10,754 bases of DNA from Gammaproteobacteria bacterium (GTDB taxonomy: Bacteria; Pseudomonadota; Gammaproteobacteria; Nitrosococcales; Methylophagaceae). The stretch is from positions 20,766 through 31,519 of the forward strand of contig NVVP01000008.1 of the NCBI GenBank assembly GCA_002402245.1, in the 5' to 3' direction. Each line of letters starts with the position of its first letter. The stretch's first letter is position 1. Below the pieces are notes generated by a model that was given only the letters and a program-made list of their open reading frames with translations, was not told the DNA's origin and did not search any database. The translations under genes were made by a program, and so were the position numbers. Positions 1 through 6,217 of the stretch are shown in pieces.

Positions 1-49
1 CATGACGATCTTCTAGCTTATTGAAATAATAGAAAATATACTAGCACAG

Positions 50-118
50 CTAATTAGACTTAGGAGGATTAGGGCCAAAAAAGGAGTAAGGTCGGAGACA
101 AATAGGGCCAAGCGGCAT
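50..118 (-). other. Possible 22-codon reading frame, proline-rich end; doubtful
   Basis: Downstream of the HAD gene an ATG at 118-116 opens a 22-residue frame that ends in TAG at 52-50. The peptide would begin MPLGPICLRPYS and end FFGPNPPKSN. It has no convincing ribosome site, and both TAGGGCCAA repeats lie within it, read as codons for Gly-Pro. It may be a peptide, a fragment or a dispersed repeat unit that happens to be open. I do not claim it is expressed. Confidence 0.15.
70..111. repeat. 9-bp direct repeat TAGGGCCAA, two copies 33 bp apart
   Basis: TAGGGCCAA occurs at 70-78 and again at 103-111 in the short region beyond the HAD gene. Start-to-start spacing is 33 bp, about three helical turns. 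I cannot tell from one locus whether this is a protein-binding arrangement, part of a dispersed repeat, or chance. Confidence 0.5.
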
Positions 119-157
119 AACTGCTGTTATCGTTAGCATGCCATTAAATTTTACTAT

Positions 158-913
158 TTATAGTTCACCCACAGCTTGCAAGTCTAGCCTATGTATTCGG
201 TCTGTTTGTTGTGCAGTCGCTTTATCTTGAACGGTGTTATAGCCCCAATTAGCAAAGAACAGGCTGACAGCATTTAATCGTGAATCATTAATCACATTGA
301 GCAGAGTGGGTAACCTATCTTCAACGAATAGAATGCTGTGGTTTGGCTTGGCTGTTTGCAGATCGCTGAGGATCTGTTGTTTGCTAAGTTTTCGGTCTAA
401 GCCATAAATATGTTCGGCTGGGATATCAATTTGATTAGCACTGAGAATTTCACTGACAAAGCGCTCTTGTTTGGTGGTGATAATGGTGATGTTGTTATGA
501 TCAATCTGGCGGAGTTTTTCAGCAATGCCTTCAAACAGTGGGTTCATCTCGATCCATTGTTTTAGGTTATTTTTTATCCACTGATCACGGGTTTCACCAA
601 AGCGTGATTTGAGGTCAGCGGTGTTTAGTTTGTCACGTTGAATAAGTTGGTCTAATTGCGTTGCAAATTGCTTAAGCAATGATTCTGCTGTGATGCCTTC
701 AAACAATAATCGCATGATGAGAATGGCTTCATAGCCTGTTTCCATCACGGGTCTGACTTCACGGAAAAGTGAAATCATTTGTTGTGGTGTTTCTGTGGGC
801 ATGTCGGGCCATAGGCTGGCAGCGACTTTCCAGCCGGTTATACCTGTTTCAATGGCGCTATCGCAGATAACACCATCAAAATCTAGGGCGTAGAGTATGT
901 TGTCTACTGCCAT
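158..913 (-). CDS. HAD-superfamily hydrolase-like protein, last gene of the cluster
   Basis: This is a 251-residue cytoplasmic protein with a haloacid-dehalogenase fold. Motif I is YALDFDGVICDS, with the nucleophile D11 and acid/base D13. A helical cap region runs from about 20 to 125. Motif II is ITIITTKQE (142-150), with T146 or T147. A motif III lysine is likely in GLDRKLSKQQ (171-180). Motif IV is ILFVEDRLPTL (194-204), with E198 and D199. Catalytic residues are thus present, so phosphatase activity is plausible, but the substrate is unknown. The C-terminal part, with LFFANWGYNT, resembles a HAD subgroup I recall from cyanobacteria. I chose the ATG at 913 because it forms TAATG with the lipoprotein stop and starts just before the conserved strand; longer in-frame starts run through the lipoprotein gene. 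It has no ribosome site of its own and probably depends on coupling. Confidence 0.85.
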   Translation of the reverse strand: MAVDNILYALDFDGVICDSAIETGITGWKVAASLWPDMPTETPQQMISLFREVRPVMETGYEAILIMRLLFEGITAESLLKQFATQLDQLIQRDKLNTADLKSRFGETRDQWIKNNLKQWIEMNPLFEGIAEKLRQIDHNNITIITTKQERFVSEILSANQIDIPAEHIYGLDRKLSKQQILSDLQTAKPNHSILFVEDRLPTLLNVINDSRLNAVSLFFANWGYNTVQDKATAQQTDRIHRLDLQAVGEL

Positions 914-1089
914 TATTTGAGTAGGCAGTGTTTGGCGTAGTCGGCTACTTGGTTCGCAGACCAGTCTCCGCTTGGCTGTTGTTTCATGTCGGCACACCAT
1001 TGCTCACTGCCAATTTCAGGGCTACAGGCGCTGAGGCTTAATACTGATGCAAGAGCTAATAAGGCTAAAAATCTATTTTTAATGGTCAT
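913..1089 (-). CDS. Small DUF3012 family lipoprotein
   Basis: This is a 58-residue protein of unknown function. Residues 1-22 form a lipoprotein signal: basic MTIKNR, a hydrophobic stretch LALLALASVLSL, and the lipobox LSAC with C22 as the lipidated cysteine. Position +2 is serine rather than aspartate, so sorting to the outer membrane is expected. The mature part has the DUF3012 pattern GSEQWCADMKQQPSGDW followed by YAKHC, with two further cysteines (C32 and C55) that could form a disulfide in the periplasm. A GTG two codons upstream overlaps the ribosome site, so I prefer the ATG. It starts 9 nt after pyrC'. Its TAA shares one base with the ATG of the next gene. I recognise the family but know of no assigned function. 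Confidence 0.88.
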   Translation of the reverse strand: MTIKNRFLALLALASVLSLSACSPEIGSEQWCADMKQQPSGDWSANQVADYAKHCLLK

Positions 1090-1094
1090 ATTCA

Positions 1095-1100
1095 CTTCCT
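1095..1100 (-). promoter_or_regulatory. Ribosome binding site of the DUF3012 lipoprotein gene
   Basis: AGGAAG on the minus strand overlaps the pyrC' stop codon (TAG at 1101-1099) and lies 5 nt before ATG at 1089. The alternative GTG at 1095-1093 overlaps this site and is too close to use it. It therefore fixes the start at 1089 and ties the lipoprotein's translation to the end of pyrC'. Confidence 0.7.
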
Positions 1101-2367
1101 ATGAAAAAACGCTGTTACCTTTAAATAATGTATGGCGAACTTGGCTATTAAATAACCAGTTGGCAAAGGGACTATTTTTTCCGGCACTGATAAATTGAGC
1201 TGGCTGGCATTCATTGTGTGCATTCGGGTCGATGATGCAGATATCTGCTTGGGCGCCGACTTTAAGTTGGCCAGCTTCAATACCGAGAATAGCGGCCGGT
1301 TGGTTGGTTAGGCTGGCAATAGCTTGGCTAAGCGAGAGTTCGTCATCTTCAACTAATTTCATGGTGAGTGGCAATAAGGTTTCCAAACCTGAAATACCGG
1401 GTGTAGTATCGGCAAAGGGTCCTAGCTTGGCATCATTATCAAGCGGTTGATGATGTGAGCTGATGGCTGAGATTACACCGTCACGTAGACCTTGTTGTAA
1501 TTGTTCGCGGTCACGAATGCTGCGAAGTGGTGGCATGACGTGGCTCAAGCTATCGTAATTACCAATGTCATGTTCGCTCAGGTGTAGGTGATGAGCACTG
1601 ACATCGGCAGTGACATTTAGACCTTGTTGTTGTGCTTGTTTAATTAACTCTACCGACTTGCCACAAGATAAATTATGGAAGTGGGCATTCACACCTGTTT
1701 GTTCTATTAATAATAAATCACGTGAGATAGCAATGGTTTCTGCTGTTTCAGGAATGCCATCTAAACCTAAACGAGCACTTACGGCCCCTTCATGTGCACA
1801 GCCTTGATATAACCAAGGATCGGCCGCATTAATGAATATTTTTAAATTAAGGCTGGCAGCATATTCCATCGCTCGGCGTAAGATCAGGCTATTTTTAATC
1901 GGCGATAAGCCATTACTAAAGCCAATACAACCGGCGGCGGTTAAGGCAGCCATTTCGGTGAGCAAGTCACCTTGTAGTTTTTGAGTTAATGCGCCGACGG
2001 TATAGACCATTGCTCGGGCAGATTTTTTGGCTCGGTCTTCAATTAATTCGACTACGGCAGCAGTATCAATAACCGGATCAGTATCAGGTGGAATACACAG
2101 TGAGGTTATGCCGCCTGCTACCGCTGCGCGGGTTTCAGTTTCAATCGTAGCTGTGTGTTCTTGACCGGGTTCTCTTAAGCGTGCATTGAGGTCGACTAAG
2201 CCGGGGCAGACGATTAAGCCTGTAGCATCAATAGTATTATCTGCTACAAAGTCGACGGGCTGCTCGCCAATGGCAATGATGATGTCATCACGAATGAATA
2301 CATCGACTTGTGCATCAAGCTGGTTGGCCGGGTTGATGACGCGGCCATTGATTATTTGAGTATTCAT
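1099..2367 (-). CDS. pyrC': Inactive dihydroorotase-like subunit PyrC' (pseudo-DHOase)
   Basis: This is a 422-residue amidohydrolase-fold protein of the class I dihydroorotase family that lacks key metal-site residues. Where active enzymes have D-x-HxH-x-REPG, this protein reads DLNARLREPG (59-68), so both histidines of the HxH motif are gone (N61 and R63). The catalytic aspartate in TDHAPH is replaced: SSHHQPL has H305 in its place, and the second histidine is L309. The segment that usually supplies the bridging carboxylated lysine is also unlike that of active enzymes. Later histidines (H231, H259/H260) and the structural frame (CIPPDTDPV, PGISGLETLLPL) remain. In Pseudomonas the equivalent PyrC' is catalytically inactive and needed to assemble the PyrB dodecamer; I infer that role here. 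GAGGG sits 6 nt before the ATG, which overlaps the pyrB stop. A functional PyrC must be encoded elsewhere. Confidence 0.93.
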   Translation of the reverse strand: MNTQIINGRVINPANQLDAQVDVFIRDDIIIAIGEQPVDFVADNTIDATGLIVCPGLVDLNARLREPGQEHTATIETETRAAVAGGITSLCIPPDTDPVIDTAAVVELIEDRAKKSARAMVYTVGALTQKLQGDLLTEMAALTAAGCIGFSNGLSPIKNSLILRRAMEYAASLNLKIFINAADPWLYQGCAHEGAVSARLGLDGIPETAETIAISRDLLLIEQTGVNAHFHNLSCGKSVELIKQAQQQGLNVTADVSAHHLHLSEHDIGNYDSLSHVMPPLRSIRDREQLQQGLRDGVISAISSHHQPLDNDAKLGPFADTTPGISGLETLLPLTMKLVEDDELSLSQAIASLTNQPAAILGIEAGQLKVGAQADICIIDPNAHNECQPAQFISAGKNSPFANWLFNSQVRHTLFKGNSVFS

Positions 2368-3335
2368 AGTTGACCCTCAAGTTCTGCTTGCGAACCTAGC
2401 GCCATAGACATGACGGCCATGCGAATAGCAATGCCATGTGTGACTTGTTCTAAGATAACGGATTGCGGCCCATCAGCCACGGATGAGGCAATTTCAACTC
2501 CGCGGTTAATAGGACCGGGATGCATCACAATGGCATCGGGTTTGGCTATTTTTAGCTTGTCATCTGTCAGGCCGTAACATTGGAAGTATTCACGCGCACT
2601 AGGCAATAAGGCACCTTGCATACGTTCTTGCTGTAAACGCAGGGTGATAATGACATCAACATTTTTTAAGCCGGCTTCCATATCATGGTAGACATGTACG
2701 CCAAGGGCATCACTATGGGCAGGTAATAAGGTTTGTGGGCCGATAATTCTAATTTCGCCCACACCTAGTATAGCCAAGGCTTGAATTTGTGACCGAGCAA
2801 CACGTGAATGCAGGATATCGCCGACGATCGCGACACATAGGTCGGGAAAGTGTTGTTTATGGCGACGAATGGTGAACATATCCAGCATAGCTTGGGTTGG
2901 ATGAGCATGGCAGCCATCACCGGCATTAATGACACTGACATGTGGGGCAACATGCTGAGCGATAAACTCAGCGGCACCACTTTGTGCATGGCGAACGACA
3001 AACATATCGCTGTGCATGGCTTCGAGGTTATGTAGTGTATCTAATAAACTCTCGCCTTTTGAGGTAGCTGAGGTGCTGATATTAAGGTTTATTACATCAG
3101 CAGATAAACGTTTAGCTGCCAATTCAAAGGTGGTGCGAGTGCGGGTGCTATTTTCGAAAAATAAGTTAACAATGGTTTTGCCACGAAGTAGTGGGACTTT
3201 TTTAACCTGTTGATGAGAAATGCTGGAGAACTGTTCAGCTCTATCCATTATTTCGGTTAAAAGTGGTCGTTTTAGGCCTTCAATGGTGAGAAAGTGCCGT
3301 AAATGACCATTTTCGGTAAGTTGATTATTGGTCAT
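2364..3335 (-). CDS. pyrB: Aspartate carbamoyltransferase catalytic subunit
   Basis: PyrB joins carbamoyl phosphate and aspartate to give carbamoyl-aspartate, the first committed step of pyrimidine synthesis, in the cytoplasm. All active-site motifs are present in the 323 residues: FFENSTRTRTTFE (59-71, the carbamoyl-phosphate STRTR loop), TSKGESLLDT (91-100) from the 80s loop, VRH (114-116), HPTQAMLD (145-152), GDILHSRVARS (172-182) and HPGPINRGVEI (272-282). The protein begins about ten residues before the core. Such an N-terminal extension is reported in Pseudomonas-type class A enzymes as a nucleotide-effector site, but I infer that role here only by analogy. AAGGGG lies 5 nt before the ATG. 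The ATG overlaps the pyrR stop and the TGA overlaps the pyrC' ATG, each by 4 nt, favouring matched synthesis of PyrB and PyrC'. It is likely catalytically active. Confidence 0.97.
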   Translation of the reverse strand: MTNNQLTENGHLRHFLTIEGLKRPLLTEIMDRAEQFSSISHQQVKKVPLLRGKTIVNLFFENSTRTRTTFELAAKRLSADVINLNISTSATSKGESLLDTLHNLEAMHSDMFVVRHAQSGAAEFIAQHVAPHVSVINAGDGCHAHPTQAMLDMFTIRRHKQHFPDLCVAIVGDILHSRVARSQIQALAILGVGEIRIIGPQTLLPAHSDALGVHVYHDMEAGLKNVDVIITLRLQQERMQGALLPSAREYFQCYGLTDDKLKIAKPDAIVMHPGPINRGVEIASSVADGPQSVILEQVTHGIAIRMAVMSMALGSQAELEGQL

Positions 3336-3856
3336 TCGATCCCCTTACTGGATATGATTTCAAGGTTTAAGCCTTCATTGTTGGTGAGCTTGATCTGCTG
3401 ATCTGGCGATAGGGTAACAGATTCACCAATAATATCAGCATGAATAGGCAGTTCATGACCATTTCGTTCAATCAAGGCCACTAGGGTCACACTCGCGGGG
3501 CGACCATAATCAAAAATTTCATTTAAGGCAGCGCGAATGGTGCGGCCACTGTGAATGACATCATCTACAAGTAGTAAGTGACGCCCTTCTATCTCAAAAG
3601 GAAGATCGGATGGGGTGACTTGGGGATGCATGCCTATGCGAGTGAAGTCGTCACGATAATAGGCAATATTGAGCGTACCTAAACTTGCATCGAAAAAGTC
3701 AGCGCCTAATTGTTGTTCTAAGGCTTTGGCTATCCACACGCCACCGGTGTGAATACCGATTAACAATGGGTTTTTATCGCCTACTGCGTCGCGAATCTCG
3801 GTAGCCATTGTGCTGAGTAATGTATTGATATCGTTCGATGAGGCATGAATAGTCAT
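3332..3856 (-). CDS. pyrR: Bifunctional pyrimidine regulatory protein PyrR / uracil phosphoribosyltransferase
   Basis: PyrR has a type I phosphoribosyltransferase fold. In Bacillus it binds pyr mRNA in response to UMP and also makes UMP from uracil and PRPP. With the start at 3856 it has 174 residues. The PRPP-binding loop is LLLVDDVIHSGRTIRAAL (about 94-111), preceded by GIHTGGVWIA (34-43), TLNIAYYRDD (61-70) and the family block HPQVTPSDLPFEIEG (77-91), and followed by DYGRPASVTLVALIERNG. I chose 3856 because it forms a 4-nt ATGA overlap with the ruvX stop, like its neighbours. An ATG at 3871 would add MVKST, and neither start has a good ribosome site. The stop overlaps the pyrB start as ATGA. 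With ruvX directly abutting, there is no room for a leader attenuator just upstream. Confidence 0.94.
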   Translation of the reverse strand: MTIHASSNDINTLLSTMATEIRDAVGDKNPLLIGIHTGGVWIAKALEQQLGADFFDASLGTLNIAYYRDDFTRIGMHPQVTPSDLPFEIEGRHLLLVDDVIHSGRTIRAALNEIFDYGRPASVTLVALIERNGHELPIHADIIGESVTLSPDQQIKLTNNEGLNLEIISSKGIE

Positions 3857-4272
3857 TGTAGATTTAACCATGATTGAAGAATAAGTTGAGCCGAAATGCG
3901 ATCAACATCATCGCGATGTTTAGCATCTAGTTTACTGTGAACGCCGAGGGTTTCAAGTGCTTCGAAGGTGGTTAAGCGTTCATCTTGCCATTCAACAGGG
4001 AGTTGAAAACGGCCGTTTAAACGATTGCCAAACTTACGAGCGGTTTTAGTCATTTTTTGTTCGCTACCATCCATGTTTAAAGGCAGGCCCACCACGAGAA
4101 GGTCGGGCTTCCATTCTTTCATGAGTTTTTCAATATCATCCCAATTAGGAATACCTTGGCGAGCTTTGATAACGGTCAGTGGGCTGGCAGTTAAGGTGAG
4201 TTCTTGGCCGACGGCAACACCAATATTTTTGAGGCCAAAGTCAAAGCCAAGGAAGGTGCGGGGCTGAGTCAT
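3853..4272 (-). CDS. ruvX: RuvX/YqgF family nuclease, pre-16S rRNA processing
   Basis: This is a 139-residue RNase H-fold protein. In E. coli, YqgF takes part in maturation of the 5' end of 16S rRNA; the family is also annotated as a putative Holliday junction resolvase. Conserved elements are the first strand with the catalytic aspartate, LGFDFGLKNIGVAVG (D11), then VVGLPLNMDGSE (60-71), the second acidic site QDERLTT (D97/E98), and a final acidic helix, HRDDVDRISAQLILQSWL (119-136). The length is typical and all acidic positions are present. It starts inside the yqgE stop (ATGA), and its own stop overlaps an ATG of pyrR in the same way. The neighbourhood ruvX-pyrR-pyrB-pyrC' matches that of Pseudomonas. 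Confidence 0.95.
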   Translation of the reverse strand: MTQPRTFLGFDFGLKNIGVAVGQELTLTASPLTVIKARQGIPNWDDIEKLMKEWKPDLLVVGLPLNMDGSEQKMTKTARKFGNRLNGRFQLPVEWQDERLTTFEALETLGVHSKLDAKHRDDVDRISAQLILQSWLNLQ

Positions 4273-4841
4273 GCATGACCTACAATATCGGGCATTAGGT
4301 TGATATCAAAGCCTAATAGTTCGGCGGCAGCATGCCAGCGTTCATCTGCGGGTGTGTTGAAGATGATATCGTCATCAGCTTCAACAATAAGCCAGCTATT
4401 ATCGGCAATTTCTTGTTCAAGTTGACCTGAATCCCAGCCGGCATAACCTAGTGTGACCAACGATTTTTTAGGGCCTTGTTCTGAGCCTATTTTTTCTAAG
4501 ATATCAGTCGATGTGGTCAGCGCTATATTATGCGAAAGCGTCAGTGAGGTTCGCCAGTTGTCATCGCTATGATTGTGTATGACTAAGCCCTGATCTTGAT
4601 GCACTGGGCCACCAAATAATACCGGTATAGATTGAGGTTTTGATGAGGGATTGTCTATTTCAAGGTGATCAAGTAGTTCTTTCAGCATCACTTTGGTGGG
4701 TTTATTGACGATAATACCCATCGCACCTTGCTCATCATGTTCGCACACATAAACCACGGAACGATGAAAAATAGAGTTATCTAACGCAGGCATGGCGATG
4801 AGAAAATGATGTTGTAGTGAGCTTGGGCTATTGGTAACCAT
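4269..4841 (-). CDS. yqgE: YqgE/AlgH family protein (UPF0301)
   Basis: This is a 190-residue cytoplasmic protein of the YqgE/AlgH family (DUF179). AlgH was linked to alginate regulation in Pseudomonas, but the molecular function of the family is not established. Family hallmarks are clear: HHFLIAMPALDNSIFHRSVV (11-30), CEHDEQGAMGIIVNKP (33-48), LFGGPVHQDQG (75-85) and GYAGWDSGQLEQEI (132-145). The length is normal. The start ATG shares one base with the trkA stop (TAATG) and has no good ribosome site of its own, which points to translational coupling with trkA. The stop overlaps the ruvX start by 4 nt (ATGA). In many gammaproteobacteria yqgE follows gshB and precedes ruvX; here trkA takes the upstream place. 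Confidence 0.95.
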   Translation of the reverse strand: MVTNSPSSLQHHFLIAMPALDNSIFHRSVVYVCEHDEQGAMGIIVNKPTKVMLKELLDHLEIDNPSSKPQSIPVLFGGPVHQDQGLVIHNHSDDNWRTSLTLSHNIALTTSTDILEKIGSEQGPKKSLVTLGYAGWDSGQLEQEIADNSWLIVEADDDIIFNTPADERWHAAAELLGFDINLMPDIVGHA

Positions 4842-6217
4842 TAAAAGAAACTAAAGTTAACCTGAAACAATTGTTCAACTTCGGTGATATAGCGTTTGTG
4901 GATTAAAAATAGGATGACATGGTCTTCTGCTTCAATGACTGAGTCATGATGAGTAATGATAACGTCATCACCACGGACAATAGCGCCAATAGTCGTACCT
5001 GGAGGTAGCTTGATTTCATCAATACGACGTCCCACCACATTGGATGAGCTGTTATCACCATGAGCCACTATTTCAAGTGCTTCTGCTGCACCTCGACGCA
5101 ATGAATGTACTGCAACAATGTCACCACGACGAATATGGGCTAATAAGGTACCAATGGTGGCTTGTTGTGGTGATAGCGCAATATCAATACTACTACTTTC
5201 AATAAGATCTACATAAGCTGTGCGATTGATAAGTGATAGTACCTTTCTCGCGCCTAAGCGTTTAGCTAGCATGGCTGATAAAATATTGGCTTCATCATCA
5301 TTGGTGAGAGCACAAAAGAGATCAATATTATCGATATCCTCTTCTTTAAGCAGTTCTTCATTAGCTGCATCACCGAGTAACACGATAGTGCTTTCAAGTT
5401 CTTCTGAGAGATACTGAGCGCGGATAGGATTGGTTTCAATGATTTTGACTTGATAGTCTTTTTCTAGCACTTTAGCGAGTCGAGCACCAATTTGTCCTCC
5501 ACCGGCTAGCATAATACGTTTATAGGGTTTATCAAGTCGGCGAAGTTCACCCATCACGGGCAATATATCTTGACTGGCAGCAATAAAGAATACTTCATCA
5601 TCAGCTTCAATAATGGTTGAAGCATGGGGAATAATCGGATTGCCATTTCTGAATATGGCTGCAACTCGTGTGGGTGTTTTGGGAATGTGTTTACGTAGTT
5701 CTGATAGTGGATTACCCACTAAAGGGCCGCCATGAAAGGCTTTTACTGCCACAAGTTGAACTTTTCCTTCGGCAAAATCTAATACTTGCAGGGCATTGGG
5801 ATGATGAACTAATTGTTCTATATAATCAGTCACGATTTGTTCCGGACTGATTAACATATCAATGGTGGTGGAGTCTTTAGTATTAAATACTTCAGGGCTA
5901 TCAAGGTATTCATTGCTACGAATTCGAGCAATTTTCATCGGGGTGTTATAGAGGTTGTGGCAGATTTGGCAGGCGATAATATTAGTTTCGTCGCTGTTGG
6001 TGACCGCGAGAATAAGATCGGCATCTGCTGCCCCTGCTTTGGCTAATACATCTGGGTGCGAGGCGTGGCCATGAACGGTGCGGATATCGTAATGGTCTTG
6101 TAGTTTGAGCAGTAAATCATTATTGGAATCAACTAATGTTATGTCATCATCTTCGCGTGCCAGTGTTGATGCAACTGAGCTGCCGACTTGTCCTGCACCT
6201 AGAATAAGAATTTTCAT
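4841..6217 (-). CDS. trkA: Trk system potassium uptake regulator TrkA
   Basis: TrkA is the peripheral cytoplasmic nucleotide-binding subunit that gates the TrkH/TrkG potassium channel at the inner membrane. The product has 458 residues, the same length as E. coli TrkA, in two tandem halves. Each half has an NAD-binding Rossmann domain (RCK-N) followed by a TrkA-C domain. The first dinucleotide motif is GAGQVG (7-12), with the acidic D30 closing the second strand. The second motif is GGGQIG (239-244), with E261. TrkA-C segments lie at about 145-225 and 370-440 (GRRIDEIKLPPGTTIGAIV is typical). The ATG at 6217 overlaps the upstream regulator stop as ATGA, and AGAGGA lies 9 nt before it. The stop at 4843-4841 overlaps the yqgE start as TAATG. 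No trkH or trkG is in the window. Nothing looks truncated. Confidence 0.97.
   Translation of the reverse strand: MKILILGAGQVGSSVASTLAREDDDITLVDSNNDLLLKLQDHYDIRTVHGHASHPDVLAKAGAADADLILAVTNSDETNIIACQICHNLYNTPMKIARIRSNEYLDSPEVFNTKDSTTIDMLISPEQIVTDYIEQLVHHPNALQVLDFAEGKVQLVAVKAFHGGPLVGNPLSELRKHIPKTPTRVAAIFRNGNPIIPHASTIIEADDEVFFIAASQDILPVMGELRRLDKPYKRIMLAGGGQIGARLAKVLEKDYQVKIIETNPIRAQYLSEELESTIVLLGDAANEELLKEEDIDNIDLFCALTNDDEANILSAMLAKRLGARKVLSLINRTAYVDLIESSSIDIALSPQQATIGTLLAHIRRGDIVAVHSLRRGAAEALEIVAHGDNSSSNVVGRRIDEIKLPPGTTIGAIVRGDDVIITHHDSVIEAEDHVILFLIHKRYITEVEQLFQVNFSFF

Larger units (their letters stand above)
1..157. other. Region downstream of the cluster without a recognised gene
   Basis: This is the only stretch of the window outside a coding frame. 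Positions 1-55 are very AT-rich; 61-118 are more GC-rich and hold the direct repeat. I looked for a terminator for the minus-strand cluster and found only weak hairpins: TAGC-TGT-GCTA near 42-52 on the minus strand and a 5-bp inverted repeat near 18-30. Neither is followed by a proper T-run. Either termination is further downstream or it is factor-dependent. Confidence 0.5.

Noticed and set aside
14..52. Candidate intrinsic terminator beyond the HAD gene
   Set aside because: Stems are only 4-5 bp, one with a two-base loop, and no good T-run follows on the minus strand.
914..1000. N-terminal extension of the HAD frame to 1000, giving 280 residues
   Set aside because: The extra 29 residues are read through the lipoprotein gene in another frame and lack HAD-like sequence. 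The ATG at 913 forms TAATG with the lipoprotein stop and starts just before motif I.
1090..1095. GTG start for the DUF3012 gene, two codons upstream
   Set aside because: The GTG sits inside the AGGAAG ribosome site; the ATG at 1089 has proper spacing.
1099..2367. Annotation as an active dihydroorotase, PyrC
   Set aside because: The HxH metal ligands and the catalytic aspartate are substituted, so an active enzyme is not supported.
3857..3900. Attenuator or PyrR-binding leader before pyrR
   Set aside because: The region is ruvX coding sequence, and I could not see a strong hairpin followed by a T-run.
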